A stretch of DNA of 64,000 nt, from positions 1 through 64,000 of the forward strand of contig NZ_JANJZR010000020.1 of NCBI RefSeq assembly GCF_024623065.1, given 5' to 3'. The translations under genes and the position numbers were made by a program. This document shows positions 57,036 to 64,000 of the stretch, piece by piece. Numbering within the stretch: the first letter of the stretch is position 1; each line of letters begins with the position of its first letter. A model generated the notes under the pieces. That model was not told the DNA's origin and did not search any database. It saw only the letters and a list, made by a program, of their open reading frames with translations. This DNA is from Bacteroides acidifaciens. Its GTDB lineage: Bacteria > Bacteroidota > Bacteroidia > Bacteroidales > Bacteroidaceae.

Positions 57036-57043
57036 CAAAGATA
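57036..57043 (-). promoter_or_regulatory. Candidate -7 box of the L31 gene
   Basis: CAAAGATA (+) reads TATCTTTG on the - strand, 76 nt upstream of the L31 ATG. Confidence 0.5.
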
Positions 57044-57257
57044 ATGCTTTTCTGTGAAATAGAAAAAGATTTTCTAAAATTTATGCATTTCTAATGCACG
57101 GCTTTTTCATTTGGACATATTCGTAAAGCATTGATTGTCGACTGTTGTTAGCTTTATAAATTTCAAAAGCATCCCCTTACTGAAAAAGATTTTTTTATTT
57201 CATTTCTCATATTCTCATGATTTTTCAATAAACAAAAGATAATCAAATGATTACATT

Positions 57258-57355
57258 ATGAGAAATACTTTTTTTAAATGGCATTTCTCATAAGTTTTCT
57301 CCTGTTTTAGCTCAAAACAGACCTTATTCTCATAGTGTTTCGGGGTATTTCTCAT
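57258..57355. repeat. Loose TTCTCAT repeats upstream of aldolase
   Basis: ATGAGAA at 57258, then TTCTCAT at 57285, 57327 and 57349; the last two are 22 nt apart and the previous gap is 42. Two further TTCTCAT words are at 57204 and 57212. Weak evidence for another phased array in the 909-nt gap. Confidence 0.35.
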
Positions 57356-57478
57356 AGCCAAAAGCCATTCGTCCTTCCTTTTGTCTTTCTACTTACCTTA
57401 TTCTTATCAGAAAATAAAGTCCTACTATTTAGATAAAATAATGGCTTATTGCTTGAAGATACCCATTGGTTCCGATTG

Positions 57479-57563
57479 TCCCATATATTGTGGGAATACT
57501 TTCCCAAGCAGTTGGGAATCTTTTCCCTTAATATGAGGGAATACTTTCCCACAATATATGGGA
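57479..57563. repeat. 22-nt-period palindromic array with perfect inverted ends
   Basis: GGGAAT and TTTCCC flank a 2-base centre at 57492, 57514 and 57537 (steps of 22 and 23 nt). Perfect 18-bp arms, TCCCATATATTGTGGGAA (57479-57496) and its complement (57546-57563), enclose the array. No gene is evident in this 909-nt gap, the longest free stretch outside the accessory island. Confidence 0.85.
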
Positions 57564-57831
57564 CTAATATACTGTATATGGAAACAAGCAAAAGGAATGC
57601 ATGGTTCTATTGATGCAATGCCGGCTTCCGGCACACTATAAATAAGGAAGCATAAATCAGAAGGCATCAACCATTAATCAGAAATCAGAAATCCCAAAGT
57701 TTGCAAGGTAGACATTACAATCTAATGTCACGCTCGTATTCCTGCTAAATTTTGCAGTCTGATTTAAACCTTTTTCTACTATATTTTCCTTTCCGGTGTT
57801 CGTTATTCGATGGATAATGCTTACTTTTGCG

Positions 57832-57839
57832 TAGAATTT
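57832..57839 (+). promoter_or_regulatory. Candidate -7 box of the aldolase gene
   Basis: TACTTTTG fits TAnnTTTG and ends 29 nt before the ATG at 57869. Confidence 0.55.
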
Positions 57840-57868
57840 TTATTCACTAACAATAAACTTTAAACAAA

Positions 57869-58873
57869 ATGGTAAATTACAAAGATTTAGGATTGGTAAA
57901 CACAAGAGAAATGTTTGCTAAGGCTATCAAAGGTGGATATGCTATCCCAGCATTCAACTTCAACAATATGGAACAAATGCAGGCTATCATCAAGGCTGCT
58001 GTTGAAACTAAATCTCCTGTGATTCTTCAGGTTTCTAAAGGTGCTCGTCAGTATGCTAACGCTACTTTGTTGCGTTACATGGCACAGGGTGCTGTAGAAT
58101 ATGCTAAAGAATTAGGCTGCGCACATCCGGAAATCGTTCTTCACCTTGACCACGGAGATACATTCGAAACTTGCAAATCTTGTATCGATTCAGGTTTCTC
58201 TTCAGTAATGATCGATGGTTCTCACCTTCCTTACGAAGAAAACGTAGCATTGACTAAGAAAGTTGTTGAATACGCTCACCAGTTCGACGTAACTGTAGAA
58301 GGTGAACTTGGCGTATTGGCTGGTGTAGAAGATGAAGTTTCTGCTGACCACCACACATATACTGACCCTGAAGAAGTAATCGATTTCGCTACTCGCACTG
58401 GTTGCGACTCTTTGGCTATCTCAATCGGTACTTCTCACGGTGCTTACAAGTTTACTCCGGAACAATGCCACATCGATCCGGTTACAGGCGTAATGGTTCC
58501 TCCTCCATTGGCATTCGAAGTATTGGATGCTGTAATGGAAAAACTTCCTGGATTCCCTATCGTTCTTCACGGTTCATCTTCAGTTCCTCAGGAAGAAGTT
58601 GCGACTATCAATAAGTTCGGTGGTAATCTGAAAGCTGCTATCGGTATTCCTGAAGAATGGTTGCGTAAGGCAGCTACTTCTGCAGTTTGCAAAATCAACA
58701 TCGACTCAGACTCTCGTCTGGCTATGACTGCTGCTGTACGTCAGGTGTTCGCAGAAAAACCGGCAGAATTCGACCCACGTAAGTATCTTGGTCCGGCTCG
58801 TGACAATATGGAAAAACTGTACAAGCACAAAATCATCAACGTGCTCGGTTCTGACAATAAATTGGCACAGTAA
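57869..58873 (+). CDS. fba: Class II fructose-bisphosphate aldolase
   Basis: This 334-residue zinc enzyme splits fructose 1,6-bisphosphate in glycolysis and works in reverse in gluconeogenesis. It has the zinc ligands and catalytic loop LHLDHGDT, EGELGVLAGVED, the GTSHGAYKF stretch with a zinc His and LHGSSSVP near the end. Codon use is strongly biased, as in highly expressed genes. Single gene with its own promoter and terminator. Confidence 0.96.
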   Translation: MVNYKDLGLVNTREMFAKAIKGGYAIPAFNFNNMEQMQAIIKAAVETKSPVILQVSKGARQYANATLLRYMAQGAVEYAKELGCAHPEIVLHLDHGDTFETCKSCIDSGFSSVMIDGSHLPYEENVALTKKVVEYAHQFDVTVEGELGVLAGVEDEVSADHHTYTDPEEVIDFATRTGCDSLAISIGTSHGAYKFTPEQCHIDPVTGVMVPPPLAFEVLDAVMEKLPGFPIVLHGSSSVPQEEVATINKFGGNLKAAIGIPEEWLRKAATSAVCKINIDSDSRLAMTAAVRQVFAEKPAEFDPRKYLGPARDNMEKLYKHKIINVLGSDNKLAQ

Positions 58874-58906
58874 TAATCTCCGGATTATTCCATAAATAAA
58901 AGAAAG

Positions 58907-58946
58907 AGGCTGCTCCGGTTTGAACATCGGTAGCAGCCTTTTTTAT
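58907..58946 (+). terminator. Terminator of the aldolase gene
   Basis: AGGCTGCT and CGG pair with CCG-equivalent and AGCAGCCT across a 9-nt loop, then six T residues. Confidence 0.88.
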
Positions 58947-58994
58947 GATGTTTAATCGTTTCAGAGCGGAGGGAAGATAACACTATGGCTGTAA

Positions 58995-59040
58995 TGAAAA
59001 ACACCCGTGTTACATTCAGTTGTAACACGGGTGTTCTTAT
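58995..59040 (-). terminator. Terminator of the methylmalonyl-CoA decarboxylase operon
   Basis: A perfect 14-bp stem (AACACCCGTGTTAC at 59000-59013, GTAACACGGGTGTT at 59022-59035) lies 20 nt beyond the mmdB stop, with TTTTCATT following on the - strand. Confidence 0.88.
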
Positions 59041-59056
59041 CTATTATTAATGTTTC

Positions 59057-60217
59057 TTACATCAAGAATCCAAGCAGAATACCGGCAGCAACAGCTGAAC
59101 CGATCACTCCGGCAACGTTCGGACCCATAGCGTGCATCAGCAAATAATTGGTCGAATCGTATTCCAAACCAATCACTTGTGAGATACGTGCCGAGTCGGG
59201 AACAGCAGATACGCCTGCGTTGCCGATTAATGGATTGATCTTGTTATCCTTCTTCAAGAAGAGGTTGAATATCTTCACGAAGATTACGCCTGATGCAGTT
59301 GCAATGACGAATGACAATGCACCGAGGGCGAAAATCTTGATAGAGTCGAAAGTGAGGAACTCGGAAGCCTGAGTAGAAGCACCTACTGTCAAACCTAACA
59401 GAATAGTAATGGTGTCAATCAACGGACCACTTGCCGTATTGGCAAGACGACGGGTTACGCCACTTTCTTTCAGCAGGTTACCAAAGAACAGCATACCCAA
59501 CAAAGGCAGACCGGAAGGAACCAGGAAGCAAGTCAGCAACAAACCGATAATCGGGAAAATCACTTTCTCTGTGTGAGAAACGGCACGCGGCGGTTTCATA
59601 CGTATGATACGTTCGTTCTTTGTGGTGAGCAAACGCATGATAGGCGGCTGTATCACCGGAACCAACGCCATATAGGAATAGGCGGACACTGCAATGGCTC
59701 CCATCAGGTTAGGTGCCAGCTTCGAGGACAGGAAGATTGCCGTCGGACCGTCTGCACCACCGATAATACCGATTGCACCGGCTTGCATAGGATCAAATCC
59801 CATTGCTAAGGCGATCATGTATGCACCGAAGATACCAAACTGTGCTGCCGCACCGATCAACATCAATTTCGGATTAGAGATAAGTGCCGAGAAGTCCGTC
59901 ATGGCACCGATGCCCAAAAAGATGAGCGGCGGATACCAGCCGGAGGTCACTCCCTGATACAATATATTCAATACTGAACCTTCTTCATAAATACCGACTT
60001 TCAATCCGGCATCCATATTAAAAGGTATATTACCAATCAATATACCGAAACCGATAGGAATCAGAAGCATCGGTTCGAATTCTTTGGCTACTGCCAAATA
60101 GATGAATACCAAGCCAACGAGAATCATGACTACATGCCCTACCGTAGCATTGGCAAAGCCTGTGTAGGTCCAGAAGTCGGCGAGGTTGTTTCCTAAAAAG
60201 TTTATAAAATCTCCCAT
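59057..60217 (-). CDS. mmdB: Methylmalonyl-CoA decarboxylase beta subunit, Na+ pump
   Basis: The 386-residue membrane subunit decarboxylates carboxybiotin and exports Na+. Conserved GGADGPTAIFLSSKLAP and NPLIGNAGVSAVPDSARI match the oadB product at 49463. The ATG at 60217 (MGDFINFLG) is chosen; it lies one base after the mmdC stop, whereas a TTG at 60226 would overlap mmdC. Last gene of the operon. Confidence 0.93.
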   Translation of the reverse strand: MGDFINFLGNNLADFWTYTGFANATVGHVVMILVGLVFIYLAVAKEFEPMLLIPIGFGILIGNIPFNMDAGLKVGIYEEGSVLNILYQGVTSGWYPPLIFLGIGAMTDFSALISNPKLMLIGAAAQFGIFGAYMIALAMGFDPMQAGAIGIIGGADGPTAIFLSSKLAPNLMGAIAVSAYSYMALVPVIQPPIMRLLTTKNERIIRMKPPRAVSHTEKVIFPIIGLLLTCFLVPSGLPLLGMLFFGNLLKESGVTRRLANTASGPLIDTITILLGLTVGASTQASEFLTFDSIKIFALGALSFVIATASGVIFVKIFNLFLKKDNKINPLIGNAGVSAVPDSARISQVIGLEYDSTNYLLMHAMGPNVAGVIGSAVAAGILLGFLM

Positions 60218-60218
60218 A

Positions 60219-60650
60219 TTATTCAATAATTACGAGGTCATTACCTTCAAGAACAGAATCTCCCTTATTTACGTTGATGGCAGTAACCTTACCGTCTTTA
60301 TCCGCATTGATATTGTTTTCCATCTTCATGGCTTCCAATATGATAATGGTCTGTCCTTTCTTTACAGTATCGCCTACATTCACTTTGATGTCGAGGATCA
60401 CACCCGGCAGCGGAGATTTCACTCCTGATTTTCCGGTAGATGGAGCGGTCGGTTTCACTACTTGAGTAGGAGCAGTAGGAGCATTAGGCATCGGGCGTAC
60501 TGTCACAGGTTTTGCAACAGGCTTCGGCTGTTTCTCCATTTCTACTTTATAGTGTGTACCGTTCACTTCTACATGAGCGATGTTGTCTTCAATATCTCCG
60601 ATGGTTACTTTATATAAGTTACCGTTGATTTTATATTTATATTCTTTCAT
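60219..60650 (-). CDS. mmdC: Biotin carboxyl carrier protein of methylmalonyl-CoA decarboxylase
   Basis: A 143-residue carrier: N-terminal KEYKYKINGNLYKV domain, Ala/Pro-rich flexible linker (about 40-75) and a biotinyl domain with Lys109 in ILEAMKMEN. It shuttles the carboxyl group from the alpha to the beta subunit. It lies one base before mmdB and 24 nt after the LTD/gamma gene. Confidence 0.93.
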   Translation of the reverse strand: MKEYKYKINGNLYKVTIGDIEDNIAHVEVNGTHYKVEMEKQPKPVAKPVTVRPMPNAPTAPTQVVKPTAPSTGKSGVKSPLPGVILDIKVNVGDTVKKGQTIIILEAMKMENNINADKDGKVTAINVNKGDSVLEGNDLVIIE

Positions 60651-60674
60651 CGTTTTTACTTTTTAAAAGGTGAC

Positions 60675-61595
60675 TTACTTTCTGGAAGGAGTTTCACGCA
60701 ACGTGTAAATCTTCGAACTCCATGGTGAGTAGCTGCGTTTTACACGAGTGATGGTCAGCACTGTTTCTTCTACGTCATGCACTTCATCTTGCATTTCGTG
60801 TAGTGCCATAGAAATAGCAGCATACACTTCGCCCGGAGCTTGTGACAGTTCCTTAGCTTCATGCTTGTCGATGCCTTTAGATTTCATAGCGTTGCGCTTG
60901 CTCAAATTAACGGCTGCTTTTCCTACAATCTTGAAGGCTATAAAAAGAAGAATCAATCCGCAGAATACTACACTCATGGCAGAAATGGCCATTCCAATAC
61001 CATTAGCATCGTGTTCTTCAAACTTTTCCTTCTTGGCATTGCTGTCAAGGGTTTTGTTGTTAGTGCTTGGAGTCACGTATTTGTCACCACTTCCACTTTT
61101 TACTTCCCATTCAGTTGCTCCGTCGCTTACACGAGCGTATGATTGGTTGGGACCGAGAGTGCCTGCGGGCACTACAATCTGGTCGAGCAACTTTTTGCCG
61201 GAGTCGAACAGACCAATCCAGTTGGCGGTTTTCGGATTCAGCTTGAAGCTGGTGTGGAACGTACCGCGGTTAGGTTCGCCATCTGCCCAGAATAGCGCAT
61301 GTTGGCGTGGTTTCACTGATGTAAGTATATCACCTTTCGGGATAAAGTAAGTAACTGTATCGCCCGGTTGGTTGCTTACTTTCAGCAAGCAAGCTGCCAA
61401 GTCGGCGCTACCAAATGATTTATTGAATATTTCAATCCATGCGCTGTGCAATCCGTAATCGTCCTGAAAATTACTCTGATTGTCTATCAGGATTTCGTTT
61501 AGCACCAGCTTATTGTTCGACTTTTGCTCTCCACAAGAAGTCAGACCAATCAGCAACAGCAAAGAAAGGAATATTCCGATTTTGGTTTTGTTCAT
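60675..61595 (-). CDS. Lipoprotein fusing a lamin-tail-like domain to an OadG-type gamma chain
   Basis: The 306-residue product has a lipobox (LTSC, Cys21), a lamin-tail domain (about 28-165: LVLNEILIDNQSNFQDDYGLHSAWIEIFN, GDTVTYFIPKGD, HTSFKLNPKTANWIGLFDSGKKLLD), a linker, one membrane helix (about 198-222) and a charged cytoplasmic tail with the OadG-like stretch. Its place between mmdA and mmdC is that of the gamma/delta subunit. The extra domain would sit in the periplasm beside the Na+ pump, tethered at both ends (lipid and helix). The start at 61595 (MNKTKIG) is chosen because it begins the lipoprotein signal. Confidence 0.8.
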   Translation of the reverse strand: MNKTKIGIFLSLLLLIGLTSCGEQKSNNKLVLNEILIDNQSNFQDDYGLHSAWIEIFNKSFGSADLAACLLKVSNQPGDTVTYFIPKGDILTSVKPRQHALFWADGEPNRGTFHTSFKLNPKTANWIGLFDSGKKLLDQIVVPAGTLGPNQSYARVSDGATEWEVKSGSGDKYVTPSTNNKTLDSNAKKEKFEEHDANGIGMAISAMSVVFCGLILLFIAFKIVGKAAVNLSKRNAMKSKGIDKHEAKELSQAPGEVYAAISMALHEMQDEVHDVEETVLTITRVKRSYSPWSSKIYTLRETPSRK

Positions 61596-61626
61596 AATCG
61601 TTCTTGTTTTAATGTGAAAAGTAGGA

Positions 61627-63180
61627 TTACAACGGAATATTACCATGCTTCTTAGCCGGATTGCTCAATTTCTTAGTCTGCAACTGCTGCAAAGCACGGA
61701 TGACGCGGAAACGTGTGTTGCGCGGTTCAATCACATCGTCGATGTAGCCATATTTAGCTGCATTGTAAGGATTGGCAAACAGTTTCGTGTATTCTGCTTC
61801 TTTCTCTGCAAGGAATTGAGCCGGGTTTTCCTGATCTTTGGCTTCGCGTGCGTACAATACTTCTACTGCTCCTGCACCACCCATTACTGCGATTTCAGCA
61901 GTAGGCCATGCGTAGTTCATATCACCGCGAAGTTGTTTACAGCTCATCACGATGTGAGAACCGCCGTAAGATTTACGCAATGTGATAGTAACCTTAGGCA
62001 CAGTAGCTTCACCGTAAGCATACAACAACTTAGCACCATGAAGGATAACACCATTGTATTCCTGACCTGTTCCCGGAAGGAATCCCGGTACGTCTACCAA
62101 CGATACGATAGGAATATTGAATGCATCGCAGAAACGGACGAAGCGTGCACCTTTACGAGATGCGTTGCTATCGAGCACGCCAGCCAGATATTTAGGCTGA
62201 TTAGCAACGATACCTACCGACTGGCCGTTGAAACGGGCGAAACCGATGATGATATTCTTAGCATAATCTTTCTGGATTTCAAGGAATTCACCGTTGTCCA
62301 CAATAGCGCCGATCACTTCGTACATGTCATACGGTTTAGTAGGGCTGTCGGGGATAATATCGTTCAAAGAATCTTCCAGGCGGTCGATTGGGTCTGTGCA
62401 ATCTACATAAGGAGCTTCTTCAAGGTTGTTTTGAGGAATATAGCTCAACAGTTTGCGAATCAGTTCGAAACCTTCTTCTTCTGTTTGGGCGGTGAAATGA
62501 GTCACACCCGATTTAGTGGAGTGAACGCTTGCGCCACCGAGGTTTTCTTGGCTGACGTCTTCACCTGTAACGGTCTTCACCACTTTCGGTCCGGTGAGGA
62601 ACATATAAGAAGTGCCTTCCATCATCAGTGTGAAGTCGGTCAGAGCCGGAGAATAAACAGCACCACCGGCACAAGGACCGAAGATACCGGAAATCTGCGG
62701 AATAACACCTGAAGCAAGGATGTTGCGTTGGAAGATTTCTGCATAACCTGCCAAAGCGTTGATACCTTCCTGGATACGTGCACCACCCGAGTCGTTGATA
62801 CCGATACAAGGAGCACCCATCTTCATGGCCTGATCCATAATTTTACAAATCTTCAATGACATTGTTTCTGACAGTGAGCCGGCAGAAACAGTGAAGTCTT
62901 GTGCGAACACATATACCAGACGTCCTTCGATTGTACCGCAGCCGGTTACTACACCGTCTCCCGGATAATGTTTTTTCTCCATACCGAAGTTCGTGCATCT
63001 GTGCTCAACGAACATGTCCATTTCTTCGAAGCTACCCTCGTCAAGCAGCATAGCCAGACGCTCGCGTGCTGTGTATTTTCCTTTTTCGTGTTGCTTCGCA
63101 ATTGCTTTTTCACCGCCTCCGATACGTGCTACGGCACGGCGTTCAATAAGCTCTTTAATTTTTTCAAGTTGATTACTCAT
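61627..63180 (-). CDS. mmdA: Methylmalonyl-CoA decarboxylase alpha subunit (carboxyltransferase)
   Basis: A 517-residue CoA carboxyltransferase that moves the carboxyl of methylmalonyl-CoA to biotin, giving propionyl-CoA. It has both CoA-binding crotonase-type halves with SGGARIQEG (about 128), [13 protein letters not shown] and [11 protein letters not shown], and the substrate-binding [12 protein letters not shown]. Alternatively such chains serve propionyl-CoA carboxylase, but the beta subunit nearby makes the Na+-pump role likely. The mce gene precedes it by 28 nt. Confidence 0.93.
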   Translation of the reverse strand: MSNQLEKIKELIERRAVARIGGGEKAIAKQHEKGKYTARERLAMLLDEGSFEEMDMFVEHRCTNFGMEKKHYPGDGVVTGCGTIEGRLVYVFAQDFTVSAGSLSETMSLKICKIMDQAMKMGAPCIGINDSGGARIQEGINALAGYAEIFQRNILASGVIPQISGIFGPCAGGAVYSPALTDFTLMMEGTSYMFLTGPKVVKTVTGEDVSQENLGGASVHSTKSGVTHFTAQTEEEGFELIRKLLSYIPQNNLEEAPYVDCTDPIDRLEDSLNDIIPDSPTKPYDMYEVIGAIVDNGEFLEIQKDYAKNIIIGFARFNGQSVGIVANQPKYLAGVLDSNASRKGARFVRFCDAFNIPIVSLVDVPGFLPGTGQEYNGVILHGAKLLYAYGEATVPKVTITLRKSYGGSHIVMSCKQLRGDMNYAWPTAEIAVMGGAGAVEVLYAREAKDQENPAQFLAEKEAEYTKLFANPYNAAKYGYIDDVIEPRNTRFRVIRALQQLQTKKLSNPAKKHGNIPL

Positions 63181-63208
63181 GAGTTCTTGTTGGTTTTAGA
63201 GTTTATGA

Positions 63209-63613
63209 TTAATGTTCGCAGAGTTCTGTCAGCACGCCCAAAGTTGATTTCGGGTGAAGGAAAGCAATATTCAAACCTTCAGCACCCTTGCGGGGAGCTT
63301 TGTCGATAAGACGGATTTCTTTGCCTTCTGCTTCTGCCAAAGCATTGGCTACGCCATCTTCTACAGCAAATGCAACGTGATGAACGCCTGCACCTTTGTT
63401 TTCAATGAATTTGGCAATAGTACTCTCCGGGCAAGTCGGCTCCAACAATTCAATTTTTGTTTCGCCTACTTTTAAAAAAGCGGTTCTTACTTTCTGATCT
63501 TCCACTGTTTCAATGTTGTAACACTTCAGACCTAATACGTTTTCGTAGTAGGGAAGGGCTTCTTCGATGCTTTTTACAGCAATGCCCAGATGTTCAATGT
63601 GTGAAATCTTCAT
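63209..63613 (-). CDS. mce: Methylmalonyl-CoA epimerase
   Basis: A 134-residue glyoxalase-fold (VOC) enzyme that interconverts (2R)- and (2S)-methylmalonyl-CoA. It has HLGIAVKSIEEALPYYENVLGL at the start, ELLEP, and GVHHVAFAVED with metal-binding His. As first gene of the operon it supplies the isomer used by the decarboxylase. No promoter was recognised in the 174 nt upstream. Confidence 0.95.
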   Translation of the reverse strand: MKISHIEHLGIAVKSIEEALPYYENVLGLKCYNIETVEDQKVRTAFLKVGETKIELLEPTCPESTIAKFIENKGAGVHHVAFAVEDGVANALAEAEGKEIRLIDKAPRKGAEGLNIAFLHPKSTLGVLTELCEH

Positions 63614-63787
63614 AACTATACTTTTTTATTTGTTTTTAATCATGTGCTTATATGGCATAAAACAGTACAAAGAAAGACATTTCTTACCTAATAAAGAAAT
63701 ATTTCTGCATTTAATTATTGGATTATTGAACAGAAAGAATGGTAGAGAAGGGGTATGAAGGGTTGTTTTGTAATCTTGAGATTACAT

Positions 63788-64000
63788 TTAGACGTAAAAT
63801 TTGATTAAGAGTTTGTTCAGCCAATTCCAATTGACACGAAACCAGCGGCGGGTACTGCTCTGCTTTCCGCCGAAGCGGAGAACAAAATCACGATAACCGT
63901 GTTTCCGGAACGGAAGTCCTACATCCATAAATTCCATGTGGCGGAATCCCCGCTGGCGCGCATCTTCCAAGGCTTTCCATACGGCCAGTACCCCCGGATA
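63788..64000 (-). CDS. C-terminal part of a gene cut by the window edge, GNAT/FemAB-like
   Basis: The - frame is open from the window edge to a stop at 63788 (about 70 codons). Sequence such as ALEDARQRGFRHMEFMDVG and FVLRFGGKQSSTRRWFR resembles the last part of GNAT or FemAB-type acyltransferases, but this is resemblance only. The start lies beyond the window. Confidence 0.4.
   Translation of the reverse strand, partial: YPGVLAVWKALEDARQRGFRHMEFMDVGLPFRKHGYRDFVLRFGGKQSSTRRWFRVNWNWLNKLLIKFYV

Overview
The window is chromosomal DNA of a Bacteroides species. The evidence is a SusC/SusD pair, a hybrid two-component regulator with an AraC output, Bacteroides-type promoters (TAnnTTTG at -7), many exported proteins with mature ends at Q, and the Na+-pumping decarboxylase and propionate genes. 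From memory the gene order matches the B. thetaiotaomicron stretch from the fructan locus to the methylmalonyl-CoA decarboxylase genes. The fructan locus here has only one GH32 gene inside it and no surface endo-levanase or extra SusE-like lipoprotein, so it is probably a related species rather than B. thetaiotaomicron. No tRNA, rRNA, CRISPR array or intact insertion sequence was recognised.

Layout. 1-13 kb: fructan utilisation locus on the + strand (SusC, SusD, periplasmic GH32, fructose MFS permease, fructokinase, fructose-sensing hybrid regulator). 13-24 kb, mostly - strand: a two-gene envelope operon behind a structured leader, pyruvate:ferredoxin oxidoreductase, two AAA ATPases, an ATP-grasp-like protein (+) and a GHL10 glycosidase-like protein. 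24-26.6 kb: CstA-type peptide or pyruvate transporter with a small membrane protein and a small barrel. 26.7-30.8 kb: an A+T-rich accessory island with a lipoprotein carrying a JAMM metalloprotease signature, a small exported partner, a frameshifted third gene, gene debris and a 258-nt inverted-repeat element. 30.8-47.3 kb: uvrA, a second GHL10 protein, split chromate transporter, purL, a LysE exporter, DUF4924, rfbD, prfC, a frameshifted MATE pump and an AraC regulator. 47.3-50.7 kb: oadGAB-type Na+-pumping decarboxylase. 50.7-56.3 kb: RND efflux operon. 56.7-59 kb: ribosomal protein L31B and class II aldolase. 59-63.6 kb: methylmalonyl-CoA epimerase/decarboxylase operon. The last 213 nt hold the end of a gene cut by the window edge.

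How it fits together. Fructans are imported by SusCD, cut to fructose in the periplasm, moved in by the permease and phosphorylated; aldolase and pyruvate:ferredoxin oxidoreductase sit on the same carbon route. Both Na+ pumps (oxaloacetate/pyruvate type and methylmalonyl-CoA type) belong to the succinate-propionate branch of Bacteroides fermentation.

The most unusual signal is not a gene. At least five intergenic stretches (about 7.1, 9.8, 29.7, 40.9 and 57.5 kb) carry degenerate tandem units that differ between loci but share a 22-nt period, and three of the five are framed by inverted arms. The JAMM lipoprotein pair and the structured leader at 14.4-14.6 kb are the other leading candidates for undescribed biology.
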